Below, piece by piece: positions 1 through 6,700 of a stretch of DNA of 9,194 nucleotides; the stretch's first letter is position 1, and the number at the start of each line of letters is the position of its first letter. The translations under genes were made by a program, and so were the position numbers. This DNA comes from JANMZR01 sp031383555. GTDB lineage: Bacteria; Bacteroidota; Bacteroidia; Cytophagales; Spirosomataceae. The DNA is taken from the NCBI GenBank assembly GCA_031383555.1, contig JANMZR010000400.1, forward strand, positions 1 to 9,194. Reading direction: 5' to 3'. The notes under the pieces are model-generated. The model saw only the letters and a list, made by a program, of their open reading frames with translations. It did not search any database and was not told the origin of the DNA.

Positions 1-65
1 ATTTGACCTCGTGGCCTCTTGGTAGCTTTTGCACAGGCTTTGGCTTCCTACCAACAGAAGCGGGG
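1..65 (+). repeat. Dispersed repeat R1, copy 1 (possibly cut by window start)
   Basis: First of four copies of a repeat of about 60-65 bp whose core reads TTGGTAGCTTTTGCACA followed by GGCTTCCTACCAACAGAAG and a GCGGGG end. Inside it TTGGTAG (19-25) and CTACCAA (48-54) are exact inverted complements, so the single strand can fold into a hairpin. The other copies are at 237-289, 422-486 and 1908-1966. It is followed directly by an R2 half-copy. An open frame through it (19-237) crosses three different repeats and is not treated as a gene. The mobility mechanism is unknown; a REP-like element is an inference. Confidence 0.8.
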
Positions 66-111
66 AAACCCACCCCGCCGACTGCGTCAGGCACCCCTCC
101 AAGGAGGGGAT
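66..111 (+). repeat. Dispersed repeat R2, left half only
   Basis: Matches the first half of the full R2 copy at 297-410: ACCCACCCCGCCGACTGCG, then GTCAGGCA and the palindrome CCCCTCCAAGGAGGGG. The right half seen in the other copies is absent, because the sequence switches to repeat R3 just after the palindrome. GC content is far above that of the surrounding DNA. Confidence 0.8.
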
Positions 112-114
112 TCC

Positions 115-236
115 TCCGCCCCAGTTGGTGTTGTGCGTAAGAACGAGCCAAGCTCACCAACGGAATTTCGAAGTGTGAAAAAATGGTTGCTTTTTCCACT
201 AAATCCATCGATATTTGAATATGCAAACCATTATTA
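115..236 (+). repeat. Dispersed repeat R3, copy 1 (122 bp)
   Basis: This 122-bp block recurs at 691-812 with only three substitutions that I count by eye. It starts TCCGCC and ends CCATTATTA. It contains two potential stems: GTTGGTG paired with CACCAAC in the left half, and TGGTTGC with GCAAACCA (imperfect) in the right half. Its flanks differ between copies, so it has defined ends, but no target-site duplication is visible. Here it sits between an R2 that lacks its right half and an R1 that lacks its first bases, which suggests insertion into an existing repeat cluster. It has no protein of its own. Confidence 0.8.
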
Positions 237-289
237 GGCCTGATGGTAGCTTTTGCACAAGCTTTGGCTTCCTTCCAACAGAAGCGGGG
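237..289 (+). repeat. Dispersed repeat R1, copy 2 (5' truncated)
   Basis: Starts at GGCCTGATGGTAGC and runs through the shared core to GCGGGG, but lacks the GACCTCGT lead-in of copies 1 and 3. It abuts the end of R3 copy 1, and an R2 copy follows a few bases later, the same R1-then-R2 order as at 1-111. The internal hairpin is weaker because the right arm has changed to CTTCCAA. Confidence 0.75.
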
Positions 290-296
290 CCTATTG

Positions 297-410
297 AAAC
301 CCACCCCGCCGACTGCGTCAGGCACCCCTCCAAGGAGGGGATACCTGTCTTAATCCTTCCCTTGGGAAGGTGGCATGCTGGCATAGCCGCATGACGGAAG
401 GGGTCTTTTT
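297..410 (+). repeat. Dispersed repeat R2, full copy (twin inverted element)
   Basis: Complete copy made of two halves in opposite orientation. The left half is ACCCACCCCGCCGACTGCG plus the palindrome CCCCTCCAAGGAGGGG. The right half is the near-palindrome CCTTCCCTTGGGAAGG followed by GGTGGCATGCTGG, ATGACGGAAGGGGTC and a T run. Read on the minus strand, the right half has the same plan as the left: ACCCC, then a cytosine-rich stretch, then a palindrome. This resembles paired REP (BIME-like) units, an inference from architecture. The terminal T run after a foldable block means it could also stop transcription. An expanded copy is at 8273-8453. Confidence 0.78.
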
Positions 411-421
411 GGACAAAAAAT

Positions 422-486
422 ATTTGACCTCGTGGCCTCTTGGTAGCTTTTACACAAGCTTTGGCTTCCTATCAACAGAAGCGGGG
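422..486 (+). repeat. Dispersed repeat R1, copy 3
   Basis: Almost identical to copy 1 over 65 bp, from ATTTGACCTCGTGGCC to GCGGGG. The right stem arm has changed from CTACCAA to CTATCAA, which still allows a G-U pair if transcribed. It is not followed by R2 here. Confidence 0.8.
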
Positions 487-690
487 TAGGAGGGTCGCAA
501 ACTCCTTTAGATTTTGCCCTTCTCTCAACGTAATTCCAATTTTAATTATGAGTTTCCTAACTGAAATTAGTAGTTGCTTCTCGCAGAGTATATGACGTAA
601 TCAGGAGGCCATTCGTTTATGCATAAGGCTATGACGACCCAGCTAAACATAAAATCTCTTTGACAAGAACAAACATTTTTTCGTAACTTT
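487..690. other. Non-coding spacer, no gene seen
   Basis: About 200 bp between repeats R1 and R3 with no open frame that looks like a protein and no RNA gene I recognise. A 14-bp word, TTAGTAGTTGCTTC (567-580), recurs at 1718-1731. It may be the scar of a further repeat family, but the match is short. Confidence 0.4.
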
Positions 691-812
691 TCCGCCTCAG
701 TTGGTGTTGTGCGTAAGAACGAGCCAAGCTCACCAACGGAATTTCGAAGTGTAAAAAAATGGTTGCTTTTTCCACTAAATCCATCGATATTTGAATATGC
801 AAACCATCATTA
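691..812 (+). repeat. Dispersed repeat R3, copy 2 (122 bp)
   Basis: Second copy of the block at 115-236, same orientation, differing at three positions (CCTCAG for CCCCAG, GTGTAAA for GTGTGAA, CATCATTA for CATTATTA). The flanks are unrelated to those of copy 1, so the ends TCCGCC and ATTA are likely the true element borders. It is the last element of the left repeat cluster. Confidence 0.8.
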
Positions 813-943
813 CAGAATATCCTCAGTTTTTTAATTAAAAGCTAAATAGCATTTCGTCAGTTTGAACTGAAGCTGAATAGAATTGCAAATATTGATGTTT
901 ATTCCGTCCAACCCCAATAACGGCAAGCCCAAAGGGTGTCGTT
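813..943. other. Non-coding spacer downstream of the PIN gene
   Basis: About 130 bp between repeat R3 and the restored end of the PIN reading frame, which runs on the minus strand. No gene or clear terminator hairpin was found. Confidence 0.35.
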
Positions 944-1017
944 TTATTTCTCGCTTTTGGTCGTCCGTAATGCAAGCAATTCAGTTGTATTGATAAGCTT
1001 CCTAAATTCTAATTTTT
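944..1017 (-). pseudogene. Detached C-terminal tail of the PIN gene after a frameshift
   Basis: If one T is restored after codon 114 of the PIN frame (minus strand, at the AA pair 1051-1052 of the plus strand), the frame continues as I-W-T-G-D-K-V-L-Y-N-G-L-K-K and on through KLINTTELLAL to a stop at 944-946. The restored protein is 149 residues, a normal length for a PIN-domain protein, and regains the conserved W-T-G-D motif that carries the last metal-binding acid of the family. The tail reads as good PIN C-terminus, so the break is recent or a sequencing error. The shifted part of the restored frame overlaps the end of the annotated frame between about 1018 and 1050. Confidence 0.75.
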
Positions 1018-1392
1018 TCAGTCCGTTGTATAGCACTTTGTCACCTGTCCAATTGTGGCTTTCAAAAATTTAGTTAAAGCTACAAAATCGGTATCGTCTA
1101 TGTCTATTGCTTTCGTGATTTGTTCGGAAGCCAACCACGTTTCTACTGGGATGATTTCTTCGTTAATGAATTTCAACTTTGAAAGAACTTGTGTGTAAGA
1201 AACTTGCAGTTGTTCGTCCGACAGTTTTGAAATCTTTTTCAGTCGCTCCCAATGCTTTTGAATTTCATAACGCATATAACTGCAACTGTAAAATTCAAAA
1301 TGTTTGTCAGAGTTGAATAAAAGGTCTCCGATAGTACTATTTGAGTTTAATAATGTGCTAAAAATAATATTTGTGTCAACTACTATTTTCAT
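1018..1392 (-). CDS. PIN-domain toxin-like ribonuclease, frameshifted near C-terminus
   Basis: PIN domains are Mg2+-dependent RNases, usually the toxin of type II toxin-antitoxin pairs, acting on tRNA, rRNA or mRNA in the cytoplasm. The start MKIVVDTNIIFSTLL is a textbook PIN N-terminus with the first acidic residue at D6. Further candidate acids are E43 (in RYEIQKH) and the D99/D100/D102 cluster in IDIDDTDFVALTKFL. The expected fourth motif (T-G-D) is missing, because after I114 the frame shifts and stops ten residues later at D124. The start is fixed by a four-base overlap (ATGA) with the upstream small gene, a layout typical of translationally coupled antitoxin-toxin pairs. As written the protein would probably lack nuclease activity. 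Function is inferred from motifs; the target RNA is unknown. Confidence 0.82.
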   Translation of the reverse strand: MKIVVDTNIIFSTLLNSNSTIGDLLFNSDKHFEFYSCSYMRYEIQKHWERLKKISKLSDEQLQVSYTQVLSKLKFINEEIIPVETWLASEQITKAIDIDDTDFVALTKFLKATIGQVTKCYTTD

Positions 1393-1592
1393 TTTACAAA
1401 GCGGCTTCTATTTTTTGCCCACCAACCTTCTTTTACTTCTCTAGCCAAAGCGTCAACGTCTGATTGTTTGGCCTTTGATTTAGCAGTCGCTTCTTTGTAT
1501 GTCAAATAGTCAACCAAACGTTGAAGTCCGTCAGTGTCGACGTATGATGGAAGTCTAATAATTACTTCTTTGCTTGTTCTTTCGATTACCAT
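1389..1592 (-). CDS. Small antitoxin-like protein partnered with the PIN protein
   Basis: A 67-residue charged protein encoded directly upstream of the PIN gene and overlapping it by four bases. The N-terminal part (about 1-30, with MVIERTSKEVIIRLPSYVDT) has alternating hydrophobic residues that could form a beta strand and dimerisation region. The C-terminal part (about 33-67) is helical and strongly charged, with a WW pair and a basic end (WWAKNRSRFVK) of the sort that wraps around a toxin. I recognise no named DNA-binding family. The antitoxin role is inferred from size, order and overlap. Such proteins usually bind and silence their PIN partner and repress the operon. If the toxin is truly broken, this gene may be under relaxed selection, yet it shows no disruption. 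Confidence 0.7.
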   Translation of the reverse strand: MVIERTSKEVIIRLPSYVDTDGLQRLVDYLTYKEATAKSKAKQSDVDALAREVKEGWWAKNRSRFVK

Positions 1593-1611
1593 ATTACTAA
1601 ATTTTCTATGT

Positions 1612-1642
1612 CGAAGTTACGGAAATATTTTTTCTGTATCAA
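1612..1642 (-). promoter_or_regulatory. Candidate promoter of the antitoxin-PIN operon
   Basis: On the minus strand TTG (1642-1640) is followed after 20 bases by TAACTTCG (1619-1612), close to the Bacteroidetes sigma pattern TTG, about 19-21 bases, TAnnTTTG. The ATG at 1592 lies 19 bases further on, leaving a very short leader. This is pattern matching in AT-rich DNA. Confidence 0.4.
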
Positions 1643-1907
1643 GCTTTGCAGGGTGCTGAAAAAAAGGGAGACAAATCCAGTATTGTCTATTTGAAGTCTG
1701 AGCTTGTATAAATAACTTTAGTAGTTGCTTCGTTACTCAGTAATAGATGGGCGGGCTGGAGTTTCCCAAAAAATGCCCACTGGCCCTCCGCCCTCATTGT
1801 TATGAAGGGCAGGCAAAGAGCGCAAGGTACCAACAATGATACGGTATGAGAAACATTAAATGAAGTGGAAGTAAAAATGATTTAGAATGGTAGTAGTGAA
1901 TTTAGTG
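1643..1907. other. Non-coding intergenic stretch
   Basis: Lies between two minus-strand transcription units. Its only notable content is the GC-rich inverted-repeat patch at 1745-1840 and the 14-bp word at 1718-1731 shared with 567-580. No protein-like frame or RNA gene was found. Confidence 0.35.
1745..1840. repeat. GC-rich patch with inverted repeat
   Basis: A stretch much richer in G and C than its surroundings, including GGGCGGGCTGGAG and CCACTGGCCCTCCGCCC. TCATTGTT (1794-1801) and AACAATGA (1832-1839) form an exact 8-bp inverted repeat around a 30-base spacer. The composition contrast suggests a transferred or REP-like fragment. Only one copy is in the window, so its repeat status is a guess. 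Confidence 0.35.
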
Positions 1908-1966
1908 CTTTGTGGCCTGTTGGTAGCTTTTGCACAGGCTTTGGCTTCCTACAAACAGAGGTGGGG
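1908..1966 (+). repeat. Dispersed repeat R1, copy 4 (diverged)
   Basis: Isolated copy carrying the core TTGGTAGCTTTTGCACAGG and CTTTGGCTTCCTAC, with changes at the ends (TGTGGCCTG at the left, GAGGTGGGGG at the right). It lies 26 bases beyond the stop codon of the phosphatase gene, on the 3' side of that minus-strand gene. Its hairpin could influence 3' end formation, but the right arm is mutated here (CTACAAA). Confidence 0.7.
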
Positions 1967-1992
1967 GTAATCTTTATTTTATTCACATAAAT

Positions 1993-2742
1993 TCATAAAT
2001 CACCAAATAAAGTACTGTTTTTAAAATTATTGTCCTTAATAATTTTATTTATTTCTTTATTGTACCTGTTTTTTTCGATCATTTGAAGATGCCTTTCATG
2101 GTGTAAATCTGTACCCAGAAAATCAATATAACCAAGCTTTATCAGTTTTTGAGCCCAATTTTTAATGGGCACACCATAATAGCCCAGTAAAGATGATAGG
2201 TTCACTTGCATCATCAAGCCTTTGTCTTTTAAATTCTTAATTACTTTTTCATTGTTATGCCAATAATTGTATCTTTCGGGGTGTGCCAAAATAGGCATAT
2301 ACCCTTTTGCCTGCATTTGAAAAAGAATATCATTAAAATTTAAATTTGGTGCAACAAAAGAGAATTCAAACAATAAATAATTTTCAGCACCAAAACTTAA
2401 TATATCTCCATTTTGCAGTTGGTTTACAAAATTAGCGTCCAAAAAATATTCAGCTGAGGCCTCAATTTCTATTTCGATTCCATTTTCTTTACTCGCATTT
2501 TTTAGCAAGTCCAAACCTTCCTGAATTATTTTGGTGGTATTGGGGTAAACGGATTCCATTACATGAGGCGTAGTAATTACTTTCTTATAGCCAAAATTTT
2601 GTAATTGTTTTAAATAAAATAAACTCTGCTCAATATTCGGGCTGCCATCGTCTATTCCCGGAATTAAATGGGAATGTATATCTACCACCAACAATTCGGG
2701 GAATGCTTTGGCGGGTTTATTATTGAATATATTAAATATCAT
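1993..2742 (-). CDS. PHP-family protein-tyrosine phosphatase (YwqE/CpsB/CapC type)
   Basis: 249 residues, full length for the family (about 240-260). PHP tyrosine phosphatases remove phosphate from tyrosines, typically those of bacterial tyrosine kinases that control capsule or exopolysaccharide export, using a metal cluster in a cytoplasmic TIM-like barrel. Visible metal-site motifs in order are DIHSHLIPGIDDG (D21, H23, H25, D31-D32), TTPH (H60), an AEY acid (E98), AHPER (H154, E156, R157) and GTDLHH (D212, H214). No signal peptide or membrane segment is seen. The start is fixed by an in-frame TAG two codons upstream. No kinase (Wzc/CpsD) or glycosyltransferase genes adjoin it, so it is an orphan in this window and its substrate cannot be named. 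All key residues appear intact, so it is probably active. Confidence 0.93.
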   Translation of the reverse strand: MIFNIFNNKPAKAFPELLVVDIHSHLIPGIDDGSPNIEQSLFYLKQLQNFGYKKVITTPHVMESVYPNTTKIIQEGLDLLKNASKENGIEIEIEASAEYFLDANFVNQLQNGDILSFGAENYLLFEFSFVAPNLNFNDILFQMQAKGYMPILAHPERYNYWHNNEKVIKNLKDKGLMMQVNLSSLLGYYGVPIKNWAQKLIKLGYIDFLGTDLHHERHLQMIEKNRYNKEINKIIKDNNFKNSTLFGDL

Positions 2743-2762
2743 GAACTAAAATTTTTGAAAGT

Positions 2763-2770
2763 CAAATTTA
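2763..2770 (-). promoter_or_regulatory. Candidate -7 box for the phosphatase gene
   Basis: On the minus strand TAAATTTG is a perfect match to the Bacteroidetes -7 pattern TAnnTTTG, 20 bases before the ATG. No convincing TTG box lies at the right distance upstream, so support is partial. Confidence 0.35.
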
Positions 2771-2924
2771 ACTCAATTTTATTGCTTCATTTTTTAAATT
2801 TTGAAATAAAAAAAAAGCTCTTTATGCATTATTGTTGGTTATCAAGTTTTATTGGTGTGGGACCGGCCTTATTGATTTTAGGTTTTTAAGGAAATAATTT
2901 CGTTAATAAAATTATACTGTTTGA

Positions 2925-2940
2925 GCCTGACGCAGTCGGT
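2925..2940 (-). repeat. 16-bp R2 scar, inverted
   Basis: GCCTGACGCAGTCGGT is the reverse complement of the R2 core GCCGACTGCGTCAGGC with one mismatch. It stands alone in AT-rich DNA, with no palindrome beside it. It could be the remnant of an excised or decayed R2 element, or of recombination between copies. Confidence 0.5.
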
Positions 2941-2994
2941 GAGTTTATAATTTTTAGAAATAATTACCTTAAAAACCGTTAAGAAATCAATACA

Positions 2995-3038
2995 GCCTTG
3001 ATTTTTTGGTTCTTTTGTATCAAGACAAAAGAATAAAG
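2995..3038. repeat. Repeat-like hairpin segment (CTTGATACAAAAGAA type)
   Basis: Contains TTCTTTTG (3010-3017) and CAAAAGAA (3026-3033), an exact 8-bp stem with an 8-base loop. CTTGAT (2997-3002) can also pair with ATCAAG (3019-3024), which gives two competing or interlocked folds. I recall very similar text in intergenic regions of many Bacteroidetes genomes; that recollection was not checked. It appears once in this window. Confidence 0.45.
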
Positions 3039-3425
3039 AAATTAAGTTTCAGCAACAAATGAGTTTAATAATTAATTTTGAATTTTGTCAATTAAATAAA
3101 ATTAGGTATTAAATAATCCACAGAAATTTATATAACATCATAAATAATAGATTGAAGGCCAGTCCTAGTTTTTTATCCTATTCTAATTTTAGTGCATTTG
3201 AAAATATTGCCAGTATTATATGCTAATGTCTCATTTTACGCCATCAAGTATTTCATTAATCTTGGTAAACTTAGCAGTTAAAAAACTAAAATAAATGGAA
3301 ATTATCAGATACAAAGCCTATATAATACACGTATTAACATTATTTACATATATAATAAGTAAATTTATATAAAAAGTATTTCAATTACTCAGCGCTTTAG
3401 TTGGAAATAAAATATTATAACATAC

Positions 3426-3779
3426 TGTATATCAATACATTAAGCACTCAATAAGTTTTCATTAGTTTTTATTTGATTTTATTATTTTTATACTAAATTT
3501 ACGTTTGTATTTATCAATATAGAAATATTAGGTAATGATTATTCATAGCATCGTTTATGTCATTAAATTTGATTTTTTATTTAATTGATAAAATACATAA
3601 ATCTAATATAGAACCATTCCTTTTTTGGTAAAGAGCTTGAAATAATATTACTATTTATTTGTCTTGATTGTCATTCATTTCAATTAAAAAATAAAAAAAT
3701 CGAATTTCTACTTATTTATAAACCTTAAAGTTTAATACATCATGAAAAACTACTACCAAAAATCATTTTCTGTAAATCC
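3426..3779 (+). repeat. Leader duplication, copy A (upstream of the surface-protein gene)
   Basis: This promoter, leader and first 13 codons recur at 8852-9139 in the same orientation. The shared blocks, in the same order, are TGTATATCAATACATTAA, the TTG/TAnATTTA promoter-like pair, GTATTTATCA, TAAAnAGCTTG, GGCTTGATTG/GTCTTGATTG, ATCATTTCAA/TTCATTTCAA, TAAAGTTTAA and a 42-base identical run over the start codon (3738-3779 here). Copy A is about 66 bases longer because of insertions in the middle. Conservation of non-coding text in order implies descent from one duplicated leader. Confidence 0.85.
3473..3501 (+). promoter_or_regulatory. Candidate promoter of the surface-protein gene
   Basis: TTG (3473-3475), 18 bases, then TAAATTTA (3494-3501), near the TTG/TAnnTTTG pattern. 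The same arrangement is kept in the duplicated leader at 8887-8917 with a 20-base gap, and this conservation is the main support. Overlapping it is a perfect TACGTTTG box (3500-3507), which would have a longer gap to TTG and is not conserved in copy B. Either box implies a 5' leader of about 230 bases. Confidence 0.42.
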
Positions 3780-6700
3780 GATTATAAATTGGGCTTATGA
3801 AAAAAAGTTGCTAATTACACCGTTACTACTATTATGTCTGTTTTTTAATGGTTTTGATTCAAAAGGACAGTGTACGCCTAACACGCTTGCATTCCAAGGT
3901 TCACAGCCCATTTATAATTCTGCTTGTGGGAATACATCCTACCAAAATGTTGTGGGAAGTGTGCCCACTGGTTCTGGACAGACCTTTATCTGGGAATACT
4001 CTTTAAATGGAGGCCCCTTTACTGCTATTGCAGTAACCTCTAAAGATTTATCCAAAACCCAAATAACTAATTTAATTTTAACACCCAATGGCTTTTTAAC
4101 AGGCAGTTATGAAATAAGAAGAACGGTAACTGATACTGATCCAGGCTGTACTTCAAGCACCAGTATTTTCCTATACTATTCAGCAAATAGTGCGCAAACT
4201 ACTGGCGGCATCGCCTCTCCTGCCACTTTGGCTGTGTGTAGTCCTGCGGTAGGCTCAATTGTAGTCATCGGAAATACTGGACCTGTTTTAAGATGGGAAA
4301 GCTCCACAAATGGAGGGATAACATGGACAACCATTCCAAATACAACTAATACTTTGAACTATAATATTATCAATAATATCAGCACGTCTATAACAACCTG
4401 TTATCGAGCCTTAATAGATGATATTTGTACAGGAACAGTTGGGTCAATTGATGCAAATGACGATTATTCTACACAAAGTTGTATTACAGTAAGTTTAGGG
4501 GCACCGGCTACTCCAGGTGCTATTACAGGAGATGCAATTGTATGTCCTAATTCTGTGAAAATTTACAGCATATTACCAGTGACTAATGCCGCTTCTTATA
4601 CTTGGACAGTGCCAACTGGTTGGACTATCAATTCAGGCCAAGGCACCAATGAAATTGAAGTGACTTCAAGTCCCATCTGTGGTGCAACAGGTAATATCAC
4701 CGTAACAGCAAGTAGTGGTTGCGCTACCAGTGATCCAAGTACATTGGGAGTTAGTGCAGTGGATACTACTCCGCCTTCTATCACAACTCCTGCCTCTAGC
4801 AGTACTGTTCAATGTGATGGCGCTGGAAATACTACTGCTTTGAATGCTTGGGTAGCCAATCATGGGGGAGCCGTAGCTTCTGATGTTTGTGGCATTGTAA
4901 CCTGGAGCAATAGTTCCACTACTTTAAGTGATTTATGTGGCGCAACAGGAGCTGTAACGGTAACATTTACGGCTACGGATGACTGTGGCAATACTAGCAC
5001 TACAACGGCGACCTTTACCATTGAGGATACTACTCCGCCTTCTATTACAACTCCTGCTTCTAGCAATACTGTTCAATGTGATGGCGCTGGAAATACGAAT
5101 GCGTTCGATGCTTGGGTAGCCAATCATGGGGGAGCAGTTGCTTCTGATGCTTGTGGTAATGTATCTTGGAGCAATAGTTCCACTACTTTAAGTGATTTAT
5201 GTGGCGCAACAGGAGCGGTGACGGTAACATTTACGGCTACGGATGACTGTGGCAATACAAGCACTACAACGGCGACCTTTACCATTGAGGATACTACTCC
5301 ACCTTCTATTACAACTCCTGCTTCTAGCAATATTGTTCAATGTGATGGCGCTGGAAATGCTGCTACTTTGAATGCTTGGGTAGCCAATCATGGGGGAGCT
5401 GTAGCTTCTGATGTGTGTGGCAATGTATCTTGGAGCAATAGTTCCACTACTTTAAGTGATTTATGCGGGGCAACAGGTGCTGTAACAGTAACCTTTACCG
5501 CAACCGATGCTTGTGGAAACACTAGCACTACAATAGCTACCTTTACAATAGAAGATACTACAATTCCTGTATTGGCGGCCGCTCCTCAGGCAATATCAGT
5601 GCAATGCATAGGTAATGTGCCAGCCATGACCAACTTAAGCTGGACAGATAATTGTTCCGCTGGTGGATCAGTAGCGGGAGTGGATGGACAATACGTTGGA
5701 AACGCATGCGAAGGAACCATTACCAGAACTTGGAATGTAATGGATGACTGTGGAAATCCAGCTGTAACCCGTACCCAAATAATTACTATAAAAGATACTA
5801 CGCCTCCTGTGCCTCCTTCAATATCTGCTTCAGCAAGTTATCAATGTTTTGAAATTGTACCAGCTCCAGGAAATTTAACTGCAGTGGACAACTGTTCGGG
5901 CAGCATCATAGCATTGGGAGTGGATCAAATAAACAATGTAAACGCTTGCACTACAATTATCACCCGTACTTGGACTTTTACTGATAACTGCGGTAATACT
6001 TCTACCAGAAGCCAGGTAATTACGGTATCCGATACACAGGCGCCAACTATTACTGGACCAGCATTAGTAAACGTAGAAGCAGATATCAATTGCGAATATA
6101 CGGTTGCCCCTCCAACGGTAACTGATAACTGCAGCGCACCAGGTACGCTTACTTTTGTAGATGCATTGGTAACCTGCTTTTCAACAAATGGATCTGGAAA
6201 TATAAATGCATCGGGTAGTTTCTTCCCGATAGCTGTGGCTAGTTCGCAACAAGCTAATCAATTGAAAAAAGCAGATTTATCTTTCGTAACTAATCAAGGT
6301 AAAGGTAGAGCCGAATTTGTATTGATCGCTCCAAATGGTCAGGGAATTGTACTGGTGGGTAATTTTTGCCAAGGTGGTTTTTGTGAAGACCTAGGAACTT
6401 TCTCCCCTTCGCTTTATCCTAACTCATCAGGCTTTCCAATTTGGCAAAATAGCAATTCAATTCTAACAGGTGCTGGAAATTTCAGACCAATAGGAGTGGC
6501 CACAGCTCAAACAATTGCAGACCTACCCGGCATCACTTTTGTTACTAAATTTGAAGACTTTACAGGTGCAGCGACAGGGCAGTGGCGAATTTATGCCAGG
6601 AAACAACAAAATGTAAATGGTTCAATTCAATTTAATGTTGCTTGTTTAACATTTGAAAAAGAATGTGCTAAAATATATACAAGGACTTGGTCATCTACCG

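Larger units (their letters stand above)
2771..3425. other. AT-rich divergent intergenic region
   Basis: Separates the minus-strand phosphatase from the plus-strand surface-protein gene. Apart from a 16-base R2 scar (2925-2940) and a repeat-like hairpin (2995-3038) I see nothing coding. A frame at 2668-2889 begins inside the phosphatase gene on the other strand and is not credible. Very high AT content is expected around promoters in this phylum. Confidence 0.4.

Noticed and set aside
19..384. Open frames of about 60-70 codons on both strands (19-237 plus, 199-384 minus)
   Set aside because: They run across the borders of repeats R1, R2 and R3 and are broken or altered in the other repeat copies, and no protein-like composition is seen.
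1..812. CRISPR array
   Set aside because: Repeats are of three kinds with irregular spacing and no unique spacers of constant length; no cas gene is present.
2668..2889. Plus-strand frame of 73 codons
   Set aside because: It overlaps the phosphatase start antisense and continues into AT-rich spacer; no motif or leader supports it.
3742..3880. Lipoprotein signal in the surface protein because a Cys follows the hydrophobic core
   Set aside because: The residues before C44 are D-S-K-G-Q, which do not fit a lipobox, and the protein has a T9SS sorting domain.
4596..5391. Several minus-strand open frames of 62-68 codons
   Set aside because: They lie opposite the strongly supported surface-protein gene, and their repetition simply mirrors the 264-bp tandem repeats.
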